A DNA stretch of 64,000 nt from Rhodococcus sovatensis. GTDB lineage: Bacteria > Actinomycetota > Actinomycetes > Mycobacteriales > Mycobacteriaceae. This document shows positions 8,062 through 15,868 of the stretch, in pieces. Below the pieces are notes generated by a model. The model ran no database searches. It was not told the origin of the DNA and was given only the letters and a program-made list of their open reading frames with translations. The DNA lies in NCBI RefSeq assembly GCF_037327425.1, contig NZ_CP147846.1:4650001-4714000 (forward strand), written 5' to 3'. How positions within the stretch are numbered: the stretch's first letter is position 1; every line of letters begins with the position of its first letter. The position numbers and the translations under genes are program-made.

Positions 8062-8378
8062 CACAACTCGCTCGATACGTCTGCAGCGAGTTCCTGGATT
8101 CTTCTTTCGCTTCGCTTGTAGTGCGTCCACTGTCCGACGCGCGTGCTGGTGACCAAACCGGCGTTCTGCAAGGTTGCCATGTACTGGGACGCCGTCGATT
8201 GAGATACACCTGCTCGGGCCTGAATATGCTTGAGGCACACTCCTACTTCTTCGGCAGGCTCGAGTTGCGGGGGGAAGTCCGACGGGTCTTTGAGCCATCG
8301 CAGGATTGCCACGCGCGTGGGGTTGGACAGCGCTTTGAAAACAATCGCGAGATCGTCCTCGACGGGATTCTTGGACAC
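8061..8378 (-). CDS. ArsR-type winged-helix regulator
   Basis: 105 aa from GTG 8378, an ArsR/SmtB-like winged helix: DLAIVFKALSNPTRVAILRWL for helices 1-2 and the recognition helix ARAGVSQSTASQYMATLQNAG. A CLKHIQ segment carries one Cys-His pair, but no full metal site is evident. An ATG at 8435 would add 19 residues, but it would run through the divergent promoter region and the inverted repeat, so GTG 8378 is preferred. It is divergent from the PRISE-type reductase gene and coupled to the YoaK-like gene; it probably represses both. Confidence 0.82.
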   Translation of the reverse strand: MSKNPVEDDLAIVFKALSNPTRVAILRWLKDPSDFPPQLEPAEEVGVCLKHIQARAGVSQSTASQYMATLQNAGLVTSTRVGQWTHYKRSERRIQELAADVSSEL

Positions 8379-8395
8379 TCGGTCATCATACCGCC

Positions 8396-8451
8396 ATATC
8401 GCAAATTCCCGATACGTATGGTTCACTCGGTTCATCGTAACATTGCGATAT
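8396..8451. promoter_or_regulatory. Divergent promoter region with 9-bp inverted repeat
   Basis: ATATCGCAA (8396-8404) and TTGCGATAT (8443-8451) are exact complements 38 bp apart, between the ArsR gene and the reductase. They are the likely operator half-sites of the ArsR protein. AGGAGGA at 8459-8465 is the reductase ribosome site. Confidence 0.55.
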
Positions 8452-8469
8452 ACCGATCAGGAGGACTTC

Positions 8470-9525
8470 ATGCGAGGCAGACAGGTGGCAGTTGTCGTGG
8501 GTGCACGTGGTGTGATCGGAGGCAATCTCGTCGAGCATCTGAAACAGCAGGGCGGCTGGGACGTCATAGGCCTGTCCAGGCGGGGAGGCGTCGATGAACC
8601 CGGGGTGCGACACATCGCCGTCGATCTTCTCGACGCCGCCGAAACAAGGACCGCACTGGCGTCGATCCAGGACGCGACCCACATCTTCTACGCCGCGTAC
8701 CAGGACCGGTCGACGTGGGCAGAGCTCGTCGAGCCGAACGTGACGATGCTGCGAAACGTCGTCGATGCGGTCGAGGCGACATCGGATGGCCTGCGGCACA
8801 TCAGCCTGATGCAGGGGTACAAGGTGTACGGCGCACATTTGGGGCCGTTCTCGACGCCGGCGAAGGAATCCGATCCCGGGCACATGCCGCCCGAGTTCAA
8901 CACCGAGCAACAGAAGTTTCTCGAGGATCGCAGCGCCAGGGGCACATGGACGTGGACGGCGATCCGGCCATCCGTGGTCTGCGGTTTCGGGCTCGGGAAC
9001 CCGATGAATCTCGCGACCGTCATCGCCGTGTACGCCGCTATGTCGAAGGAACTCGGTGTACCCCTGAGGTTTCCGGGAAAGCGCGGCGCCTACGGAACAA
9101 TCATGGAGGTGACCGACGCAGGGCTGCTGGCCGAAGCAACCGTGTGGGCCGCAACAACTCCCGACTGCCAGAACCAAGCATTCAACATCACCAACGGCGA
9201 CCTGTTCCGCTGGGAGACCCTATGGCCGAGCATCGCAGAATTCTTCGAGATCGACGTCGCCGGACCACTGCAGATGTCGCTCACCGAGACGATGGCGGAC
9301 AAGGAACCGCTGTGGAACACCATGGTCGACAGGTACGACCTCGCACCGACCGCGTATGCAGACGTGGCAGCGTGGCCGTTCGGAGACTTCGTATTCGGGT
9401 GGGACTACGATTTCTTCTCCGACGGTTCGAAGGCCAGACGTCTCGGATTTCACCGCTACGTCGAGACCGAGAAGATGTTCACCGACATCTTCTCGGATCT
9501 TCGACGTCGCAGAGTAATTCCGTGA
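8470..9525 (+). CDS. SDR oxidoreductase, PRISE (progesterone 5-beta-reductase-like) family
   Basis: 351 aa. The Rossmann motif GARGVIGGNLVEHL is at residues about 11-24. The order HISLMQGYKVYGAH, then FNTEQQKFLED, WTWTAIRPSVVCGFG, then NITNGDLFRWETLWP is characteristic of the PRISE enone-reductase branch of extended SDRs, which reduce C=C bonds of enones with NADPH. The plant enzymes act on steroids or iridoids; the bacterial substrate is unknown. ATG 8470 follows a very good AGGAGGA site. It is divergent from the ArsR-YoaK pair and presumably shares its regulator. Confidence 0.82.
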   Translation: MRGRQVAVVVGARGVIGGNLVEHLKQQGGWDVIGLSRRGGVDEPGVRHIAVDLLDAAETRTALASIQDATHIFYAAYQDRSTWAELVEPNVTMLRNVVDAVEATSDGLRHISLMQGYKVYGAHLGPFSTPAKESDPGHMPPEFNTEQQKFLEDRSARGTWTWTAIRPSVVCGFGLGNPMNLATVIAVYAAMSKELGVPLRFPGKRGAYGTIMEVTDAGLLAEATVWAATTPDCQNQAFNITNGDLFRWETLWPSIAEFFEIDVAGPLQMSLTETMADKEPLWNTMVDRYDLAPTAYADVAAWPFGDFVFGWDYDFFSDGSKARRLGFHRYVETEKMFTDIFSDLRRRRVIP

Positions 9526-9529
9526 GCGG

Positions 9530-10369
9530 CTAGCGAACGAACGCGAGGAGCGCGTCGTTCACCTCCTGGAAGTGCGTCCACAGTAGACCGTGCGGGGCAC
9601 CTTCGACCTCGACGTACTTCGCTTCGGGGAATGCTTTGCTGAACTCGCGACCCGTCGAGTCGATCGGCAGGATGTTGTCCTTGGTGCCGTGCAGGATGAG
9701 CGTGGGCTTGCCGGATTCGCGCACCTTCTGCACGTCACCGCGGAAGTCCTCGATCCAAGTGGGTACCACCGCATACGCCGCGACCGGTGCGCTCGCGGCC
9801 GCCGTATTCCAGCTCGCACGTACGGTCGCCTCGCTGATCCGGGTACCGAGGTTCTCGTCGAGGTTGTAGAAGTCACGGTAGAAGTTGTCGAACCAGGCGA
9901 AGCGGTCCTCGCGTGCCGCCGCGTCGATACCGTCGAACACCGACTGCGGAACTCCCGTCGGGTTGTCGTCGGTCTGCAGTAGGAATGGCTCGAGTGAGGC
10001 AAGGAAGGCGAACTTCGCGACTCGGTCGGTTCCGTACTTTGCTGCGTACCGAGCCAATTCACCTGTGCCCATGGAGAATCCGACGAGAATGACGTCGTTC
10101 AGATCGAGTTCGGTGAGGACGGCGTTGAGATCGGCCGCGAAGGTGTCGTAGTCGTAGCCGACGGTGGGCTTGCTGGACTGCCCGAATCCGCGGCGGTCGT
10201 AGGTGATGACGCGGTAGCCGGCGTCGAGCAGTGCTCGCGACTGACGCTCCCAGGAGTTACCGTCGAGCGGGTAGCCGTGGATCAGGACGACGGCCTGGCC
10301 GCTGCCGTGATCGGTGTAGTAGACGTCGATCGGGGTGCTGTTCTCTGTTCCGACATTGATGAAAGCCAT
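9530..10369 (-). CDS. Alpha/beta hydrolase, cofactor-free haloperoxidase type
   Basis: 279 aa alpha/beta hydrolase. Motifs: oxyanion HGYPLDG, RRGFGQS, nucleophile elbow GFSMG (Ser about 99), acid in LILHGTKDNILP and His in EGAPHGLLW. The NSWERQ...RVITYDRRGFGQSSKP pattern is typical of non-haem chloroperoxidase/arylesterase proteins. It probably hydrolyses esters or perhydrolyses in vitro; the natural substrate is unknown. ATG 10369. It is divergent from a TetR gene, with two near-identical operator palindromes between them. Confidence 0.88.
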   Translation of the reverse strand: MAFINVGTENSTPIDVYYTDHGSGQAVVLIHGYPLDGNSWERQSRALLDAGYRVITYDRRGFGQSSKPTVGYDYDTFAADLNAVLTELDLNDVILVGFSMGTGELARYAAKYGTDRVAKFAFLASLEPFLLQTDDNPTGVPQSVFDGIDAAAREDRFAWFDNFYRDFYNLDENLGTRISEATVRASWNTAAASAPVAAYAVVPTWIEDFRGDVQKVRESGKPTLILHGTKDNILPIDSTGREFSKAFPEAKYVEVEGAPHGLLWTHFQEVNDALLAFVR

Positions 10370-10397
10370 TGCTGTTGCCCTTCGTCGTGACCTGATC

Positions 10398-10448
10398 GAG
10401 AACGTACGTTCTCGCGCTATGGTCTACCGTAGAGAACGTTGGTTCTCT
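10398..10448. promoter_or_regulatory. Two TetR operators in the divergent promoter
   Basis: GAGAACGTACGTTCTC (10398-10413) is a perfect 16-bp palindrome. AGAGAACGTTGGTTCTCT (10431-10448) has the same GAGAAC-N4-GTTCTC frame. The centres are 34 bp apart. They lie between the hydrolase and the TetR gene and so are the likely autoregulatory and divergent operators. Confidence 0.75.
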
Positions 10449-10467
10449 GCGCAAGGAGTTGGTGACA

Positions 10468-11028
10468 ATGGAGATGGACAGCGCCCGAGTAGCCGTACTC
10501 GACGCCGCCGACGAACTCTTCTACGCGCGCGGCGTTCAGGCCGTCGGCATGGACGAACTACGCACCGCCGCCGGTATTTCCCTCAAGCGGATGTACGCGC
10601 TCTTCCCGTCCAAGTCGGACATCGTCGGGCAGGTACTGGCCGGACGCACGGCCGTCTGGAACGAGCGCATCCTCGCCGAAGCCGACCGACACGACTCCCC
10701 TCGCGACAAGATTCTTTCGATTTTCGACTTCCTGGACGCATGGTTCCGTGAGGACAACTTCCGCGGCTGCGCGTTCATCAATTCGTTCGGGGAACTCGGT
10801 GCGACGATGCCCGCAGTCGCCGATGCTGCACATCAGCACAAGCGCGAATTCGTCGAATATGTCACTGATTTGGTCGTCGAAGCGGGGTGCCCCGCGAGCC
10901 TCGGGTTGCAGATCGCCCTGCTCGCGGAAGGTGCCCAGACCACTGCAGCGATCTCGGAATCACCCGAGTCTGCAATTGCTGCCCGGCAAGCAGCCGCGGT
11001 CCTCCTCGACGCCGCCGCGCGCGCATGA
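10468..11028 (+). CDS. TetR-family repressor
   Basis: 186 aa. The N-terminal helix-turn-helix is DAADELFYARGVQAVGMDEL followed by AGISLKRMYALFPSKSDI. The C-terminal helical domain is that of TetR_C-type YxaF/LmrA-like regulators (GCAFINSFGELG). ATG 10468 is best spaced from AAGGAG (10453-10458); TTG 10459 and GTG 10462 are too close. Its stop overlaps the ATG of the next gene (ATGA), so it is co-translated with a BKACE enzyme. The two palindromes upstream are probably its operators, controlling the divergent hydrolase as well. Confidence 0.88.
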   Translation: MEMDSARVAVLDAADELFYARGVQAVGMDELRTAAGISLKRMYALFPSKSDIVGQVLAGRTAVWNERILAEADRHDSPRDKILSIFDFLDAWFREDNFRGCAFINSFGELGATMPAVADAAHQHKREFVEYVTDLVVEAGCPASLGLQIALLAEGAQTTAAISESPESAIAARQAAAVLLDAAARA

Positions 11029-11717
11029 AACTGAAGGCGTGCATCAACGGTCCCCGAACACCCGGTGAGCATCCCGCGGTGCCGGTCACAGCGGACCAGA
11101 TATCCACAGAGTCGATCGCTGCGGTGCGCGCTGGTGCCGAAGCGATCCATGTTCACCCCAAGAACAGCGACGGTACAGATTCTCTCGCAGCAGACCGCGT
11201 CGAGGCCGCAGTGCGGGCGGCGCGCGCGGCAGGAGTACCGGTGGGCGTCACTACGGGTGCCTGGAGCAGTCCGGACCCGACGTCGCGGTTGAAGGCGATC
11301 GCGTCGTGGACGACGTTGCCGGACTTCGCGTCGGTCAACTGGCACGAGGAGGGTGCGTACGAGGTGGCGCGCGTTCTGCTCGACAAAGGGGTCGGCGTCG
11401 AAGCAGGGTTGTGGAACGTCCGTGCAGCTCGCGCGTGGATGGATTCCGATCTGCGCCGACACTGCATGCGGGCGCTCCTCGAAGTGCAATCGAACGACAC
11501 TCCGACCGTGGCCGAGGACCTTGTTGCGATGACCGTCGATGCAGGTGTGCCCATCCTGTTGCACGGCGAGGGCGCTAGCTGCTGGAACACGCTCCGGCTG
11601 GCTGGCAGCCTCGGGCTCCCGACGCGAATCGGTCTGGAGGACACCCTCACCCTGCCCGACGGCTCCCTCGCGGCCGGCAACGCTGATCTGGTCGCGGCAG
11701 CCGTGGCCGAGTTGTAG
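11025..11717 (+). CDS. BKACE-family beta-keto acid cleavage enzyme
   Basis: 230 aa, DUF849 / beta-keto acid cleavage enzyme family. KACINGPRTPGEHPAVPVT at the N-terminus, AEAIHVHPKN with the zinc-binding HxH pair, SVNWHEEGAYEVARVLL and IGLEDTL at the end. Known members cleave a beta-keto acid with acetyl-CoA to acetoacetate plus an acyl-CoA (e.g. 3-keto-5-aminohexanoate in lysine fermentation). It is shorter than the ~270-300 aa type member. Start ATG 11025 overlaps the TetR stop. Substrate unknown. Confidence 0.8.
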   Translation: MKLKACINGPRTPGEHPAVPVTADQISTESIAAVRAGAEAIHVHPKNSDGTDSLAADRVEAAVRAARAAGVPVGVTTGAWSSPDPTSRLKAIASWTTLPDFASVNWHEEGAYEVARVLLDKGVGVEAGLWNVRAARAWMDSDLRRHCMRALLEVQSNDTPTVAEDLVAMTVDAGVPILLHGEGASCWNTLRLAGSLGLPTRIGLEDTLTLPDGSLAAGNADLVAAAVAEL

Positions 11718-11732
11718 GTGGAGCCTCCGGCT

Positions 11733-11778
11733 CAGTGGCACGGTTGAGTGCATCGGGGTGCACTCAACCGTGCCACTG
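11733..11778. repeat. Dispersed 45-bp palindrome, copy 2
   Basis: Perfect 20-bp arms CAGTGGCACGGTTGAGTGCA (11733-11752) and its complement (11759-11778) around the loop TCGGGG. Outer flanks GGAGCCTCCGGCT and GGCGGAGCCC are also partly complementary. It lies 15 bp after the BKACE stop. This is the best-preserved copy in the window. Confidence 0.92.
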
Positions 11779-11830
11779 GGGGCGGAGCCCTCAGGTTGGA
11801 GATCTCACGGAACTGTTGCATCGTGAGCAG

Positions 11831-12968
11831 GTGAACCTGCGATCGGCCGCGCTACCTCTTGCTGCAGCTCTCGTGCTCGTGTCGTGCGCCGCGGAGAGCA
11901 CTCCTCCCGCTCCGCAGACGACGAGCGCCGTCGGCACCATCAGAACCGAGGACGCGCAGACCGTCGTCGACGCGTTGGTTACCCAAGGCGCTCCCGCTGC
12001 CGTCATCGAACTCCGCGACGGTACGAGCGAGTGGCAGGGAGCGGCAGGTGTCGTCGAGCGTGGATCCGAGGAACATGCGTCGGCGAACGACCCGATCCGC
12101 ATTGCCAGCATCACCAAGTCGATGGTTGCGGCGGTCGTGCTTCAACTGGTCGCAGAGGGCGCGCTGGAGCTGGAGACGCGCATCGACGAGGTTCTTCCCG
12201 GGCTACTGCCCAAGCCCGTCACCATCCGCCAGCTGCTCGATCACACCAGCGGTCTGCCGAACTACCTCGACTCCCTGGTTCCGCCCGACGCCCAGGGCTT
12301 GCTCGACGCTGCGGATACCGAGTACACCGACGACCAATTGCTGCAGACGGCGCTGGCCAAGCCGTGGCCACTGGAACCAGGCGCCGAATTCGACTACTCG
12401 AACACCAATTACGTCGTACTCGGAATGGTGGTCGACGAGCTCGACGGCGTCATCATCGCCGAATCGCTGCGACAGCGCATCTTCGAACCCTGTCGCTGGA
12501 TTCGACGAGCTACCCCACCGAGCCGAAGATGCCCGCCGGCCGCTACACGGCTACATCCTCGAGGCCGACAACCACGTCGACATCACCGAGTTCGATCCCT
12601 CGGTGTGGTCTGCGAGTGCCGCGGTGATCTCCACAGTCGGCGACATCAACACCTTCTTCCGGGCTCTGTACGACGAGACGCTTCTGCCGCGGGCACTCGT
12701 CGAGCAGATGCAAGCGTTGACCCCGTCGGGTTACGGTCTCGGGCTACTGGTCGGTGGCGACGCGTGCAACCCAGGTACAGCCGAACTCGTCTATGGGCAG
12801 CGCGGCAACGGTTTCGGCTACCGCACACTGTCCTTCTCGAGTCCCGACGGCGAACGCCAGGTGACCCTCGGCTGGACGGCGTCGGCAATCGACCCGTCCG
12901 CCGACCCGCTCGAACAGACCGCGCTGAACGGCCTCGTCACCGGGCTTGCCGCTACCTGCCCCGGCTGA
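11831..12968 (+). pseudogene. Beta-lactamase-fold serine hydrolase lipoprotein, two frameshifts
   Basis: GTG 11831 starts a lipoprotein signal ending in the lipobox LVSC. A class C beta-lactamase/DD-peptidase-like domain follows with SxxK (ASITKSM), YxN (DYSNTNY) and a GQRGNGFGYRT region near the third motif. The frame shifts twice: near 12488-12492 one base is missing from a C run (EP then LSLDSTSYPTEP continues in the next frame), and near 12538-12541 one base is missing from GGCC (then PLHGYILEADNHVD continues). Restoring both gives a continuous protein of about 380 aa to TGA 12968. Either a recent pseudogene or two single-base sequence errors; both sites are in GC runs. Confidence 0.8.
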
Positions 12969-13001
12969 CACCTACCGTGACGACCTGAGCAACATTCGAG
13001 G

Positions 13002-13916
13002 TCACAGCACAGTGACCCAGTCGTGGCTTTCAACGCTGGTCAACGCCGCCTGATGCCTCTTGCGCAACGTGGACGCCACCGGACCCAACGCAGGCGAATC
13101 GCCGATCGTCCTGCCATCGATCTGGTGGACCGGCGCTACACCAGCAGAGGTGCCGGATACGAAAACCTCGTCCGCGATGTACAACTCGGTGAGATCTACG
13201 GTCCTCTCGTGCACCTCGATCCCTTCCTCACGTGCCAGCGTGAGGATGGTTCGACGGTTGATGCCGTCGAGGATGTCACTGGTGACGTCGGGTGTGATCA
13301 ACACACCGCCACGCACCAGGAAGATGTTGGCCGCGCTGAGTTCGCACACGTGGCCGTTGATATCGAGGAAGATGCAATCGTCGAATCCGCTGTCGATCGC
13401 ATCCTGCTTTGCCAGAACAGAATTGACGTAGGCCCCGTTCACCTTCGCGCGTGATGGAATCGCATTGTCCGGGATACGACGCCACACACTTGTCTTGAGT
13501 CGCATACCGTCCTGCGGCACGATCGGGACGGCGTCGTAGAGGAATATCGACATCGTCGTACTCAGCCCTCGAACCCGAGTTCCCGGTATCGATTCGTCGA
13601 CGTGCACGGTCGCGCGCACGTACACCTCGCTCTGGGGATCGTTCGCTGCGACGACCTCGCGCACCACGCTCACGAACCGATCGAACGTCCACTGCGGCGC
13701 AAAGCTGTCGATACCGATGATCTTGCACGACTCGAGTAGGCGCTGGTAGTGGTCACGCAACCGGAAGGCGGTACGCGAAGTACCGGAAACGTGAACCGGG
13801 AAGACCGTGTAGACGCTCAGTCCGTACAGCACCGCCGACGTGGCTACCCCCAGCGTCGCCTCGCGGCTGTCGATGATGCTGTCGCCGAAGAACATCTTGT
13901 CGTGTGGGGTAGCCAT
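13002..13916 (-). CDS. Class IV aminotransferase, branched-chain type
   Basis: 304 aa PLP enzyme of fold type IV. KMFFGDSIIDSREATLGVAT opens the small domain; AIPSRAKVNGAYVNSV holds the PLP lysine; DCIFLDINGHVCELSAANIF and LDGINRRTILTLAREEG follow, and DEVFVSGTSAGVAPV lies near the end. This is the pattern of branched-chain amino acid aminotransferase (IlvE) and relatives. ATG 13916. There is no operon partner. The genome probably has a housekeeping ilvE elsewhere, so this may be a specialised paralogue; amino donor/acceptor not determinable here. Confidence 0.85.
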   Translation of the reverse strand: MATPHDKMFFGDSIIDSREATLGVATSAVLYGLSVYTVFPVHVSGTSRTAFRLRDHYQRLLESCKIIGIDSFAPQWTFDRFVSVVREVVAANDPQSEVYVRATVHVDESIPGTRVRGLSTTMSIFLYDAVPIVPQDGMRLKTSVWRRIPDNAIPSRAKVNGAYVNSVLAKQDAIDSGFDDCIFLDINGHVCELSAANIFLVRGGVLITPDVTSDILDGINRRTILTLAREEGIEVHERTVDLTELYIADEVFVSGTSAGVAPVHQIDGRTIGDSPALGPVASTLRKRHQAALTSVESHDWVTVL

Positions 13917-14036
13917 GCGGTGATGCTAGCGGTATCACCGGTCCGGGCAACCAGCTCAGGCGTCGAACACGCATCTCTTCTCCCGGACTTGTCGTAGGCC
14001 GGTGATAGGAATGAGGAGACACGGAAGGGAGCGTTC

Positions 14037-14222
14037 ATGCGGCACAACAGCGAAGACAGCTGCGAAGGAACACTGGTGATCCACGCGGTCGGCGACGCCG
14101 AATGCACCGAGCCGGCCTGCGTGGACCTCGAGTACGTCCGTCACTCACTCGTTCTCGAGTGCGAGGAGATCACCGGCGGATGCCGATGCATCGGCGAGGT
14201 CGAGTTGATCCGCGCGTCCTGA
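14037..14222 (+). CDS. Small cysteine-rich protein of unknown function
   Basis: 61 aa, acidic, with six cysteines (DSC, AEC, PAC, LEC, GGC and RC). They could form disulfides or a small metal site, although spacing matches no family I know. Support for a real gene: a strong GGAAGGGAG site at 14023-14031 five nt before ATG 14037, and a clean stop. It converges on the reverse-transcriptase gene with only 7 bp between the stops. No signal peptide or membrane helix. Confidence 0.55.
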   Translation: MRHNSEDSCEGTLVIHAVGDAECTEPACVDLEYVRHSLVLECEEITGGCRCIGEVELIRAS

Positions 14223-14229
14223 CGGGCGT

Positions 14230-15633
14230 TCAGGTCCAGTCCACTCGTTCCGCCATCTCGAGCAATGTACGACGCCTTGTCGGGCTCGTCTCACCGATGC
14301 GAGCTATCCGCCCGTAGAGGTGTGCTCGGAAATCCTCCATGTCGGAGCGGTTCTGGCTGGTCGGACCGGTACGTGCGCAGTTGTGCAGGATTGCTCTGAG
14401 CTCGTCGTATTCACGCCGCGGCACAGCGGGCCAATCGTTGACGACCAGGCCGGTGAGCTGCTGGCGTTCGTGCGCGCGCCGCACCCGGGTCTTGAGCGGA
14501 TTCAGGGAGAACCCCTCGTCGGTGACGATCCGCCTCGCAACCCACAGGACTTTGTCGACGTCCGCGTCGCCGGACAACGCGAGATCATCCGCATATCTGC
14601 TGTACCGCAGCCCCATCGACCGAGCGAAGCCGGTCAGACGGATATCGAGCATCCGTGCAGCGAGGTTTGCCAGCGCCGGAGACGTCGGCGCCCCTTGGGG
14701 AAGATGTCTGGTTCGGAGCAATGACGCTGTGGCATAGGGCAATCCGTTCAGCTGGCCGGCAGAGGTGCTCGTCGTGCACAGGAACGCGAGATTCCATGCC
14801 ACGCTGCGGGGATAACCGAGCGCATCGAAAATCGCGATCACCCGGCTGATCCCGATCGATGGAAAGAAGTTCTTCAGGTCGACCGAGATCACTACGTCTT
14901 TGCCTGCATGCGGTATCCCGAACGTACGCGGGCTGCGACCCTTGACAAATCCATGGGCCGCACCGTGCGCCGGAACGTGATCGAGGATGCGTCGCAGTAT
15001 CTTTCGCTGGATTTCGCGCAGTCGTGGCTTCGGAATCTCGAGCAGACGAGCTCCGACACGCTTGGGAATCGCGGTGGTTCGATAGTGCCGCAGCGGCGCA
15101 GACGCCGTGGTGAGACGCGAGTGGGCGTCGGCGAACCACTCGATCTCGGGGATCGTGAGATTCAGCGATTCGGCCAGGTCGCCAGTGGTGACGTAGCGAG
15201 GTACGTCGAAGCGCCATGGTTTCGGGCTGTCGCTCCGACGTACAGGTTCGTGCGATGTCGCCTCGGGGATTCGTGGGAGCTCCGCGATGAGCCGGTACAC
15301 GGACGTGTCGTCGAACGGCGGCGACGGGTACAGCTCGATCAACCGGTCGGCGAGCCGCGACGCCCTCTCCCCCAGGATCGGCATGAACGCTTCTTCCAGA
15401 CGTTCGCGGGTCCACGGCACATCGCACACGAGTTGCGCGAGAAACGCCGCCATGTGTGGGTTGAACTGGCGCTCCGTCATCGCGATCCAGAGTGCAGCGG
15501 CGACGGGCGACCTGAATCTCTCGTACTCGGCGCCGCCGTGCACGCGGAGCGTGCGGACCGGCGTCGGACGCAGTGCCCAGTTCTTCTTTCCCACCCAGGG
15601 GTTGCCCCTGAGATCGGTCGCGCGGACCGACAC
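14230..15633 (-). CDS. Retron-type reverse transcriptase with N-terminal extension
   Basis: 467 aa. The RT domain spans about residues 175-440: KRVGARLLEIPKPRLREIQR (RT1), HGFVKGRS, VISVDLKNFFPSI (RT3, catalytic Asp), LPQGAPTSPALANL (RT4), SRYADDLALSGD (YADD catalytic pair) and a C-terminal LTGLVVND block like the VTG motif of retron RTs. The first ~170 residues are an uncharacterised helical extension. There is no maturase, endonuclease, integrase or group II intron signature. GTG 15633 is the longest start; the true start is uncertain. No effector gene follows (the next gene converges). A retron msr-msd RNA would be expected just upstream. Confidence 0.85.
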   Translation of the reverse strand: MSVRATDLRGNPWVGKKNWALRPTPVRTLRVHGGAEYERFRSPVAAALWIAMTERQFNPHMAAFLAQLVCDVPWTRERLEEAFMPILGERASRLADRLIELYPSPPFDDTSVYRLIAELPRIPEATSHEPVRRSDSPKPWRFDVPRYVTTGDLAESLNLTIPEIEWFADAHSRLTTASAPLRHYRTTAIPKRVGARLLEIPKPRLREIQRKILRRILDHVPAHGAAHGFVKGRSPRTFGIPHAGKDVVISVDLKNFFPSIGISRVIAIFDALGYPRSVAWNLAFLCTTSTSAGQLNGLPYATASLLRTRHLPQGAPTSPALANLAARMLDIRLTGFARSMGLRYSRYADDLALSGDADVDKVLWVARRIVTDEGFSLNPLKTRVRRAHERQQLTGLVVNDWPAVPRREYDELRAILHNCARTGPTSQNRSDMEDFRAHLYGRIARIGETSPTRRRTLLEMAERVDWT

Positions 15634-15736
15634 TCGCCCGTGCGCCGCTGCATGGTCTCCACCATGCCAAAGATGTTCGATTCGCGCTCGTCGTTTCCGG
15701 CTGTGCGTCGCACGTGTATTCGGTTCGGTCGCTCAG

Positions 15737-15790
15737 TGATCCTGATGGCCTACGCCGGGTCGACGTAGGCGTGTTGGTGACGCGGGATCA
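15737..15790 (-). other. Structured intergenic segment upstream of the RT (possible ncRNA)
   Basis: An outer inverted repeat TGATCC/GGATCA (15737-15742 and 15785-15790) encloses a 7-bp hairpin GCCTACG/CGTAGGC (15748-15754 and 15764-15770) with a 9-nt loop. It lies about 105 nt upstream of the RT start in the orientation where a retron non-coding RNA normally sits. The short arms could arise by chance in GC-rich DNA, so this is only a candidate. Confidence 0.22.
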
Positions 15791-15806
15791 GTGGGGGCTC
15801 CGCCCC

Positions 15807-15853
15807 CAGTGGCGCGAAAAAGTGCACTCCAACATACTTAATCGTGCCACTGG
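15807..15853. repeat. Dispersed 45-bp palindrome, copy 3 (degenerate)
   Basis: Ends CAGTGGCGCGA and TCGTGCCACTG match the family, but the centre (AAAGTGCACTCCAACATACTT) has drifted. It is preceded by its own small GGGGGCTCCGCCCCC hairpin and followed by GCGCGGAGCGCCC. It lies at the 3' end of the XRE-cupin gene and upstream of the reverse transcriptase. Confidence 0.75.
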
Positions 15854-15868
15854 GCGCGGAGCGCCCTC

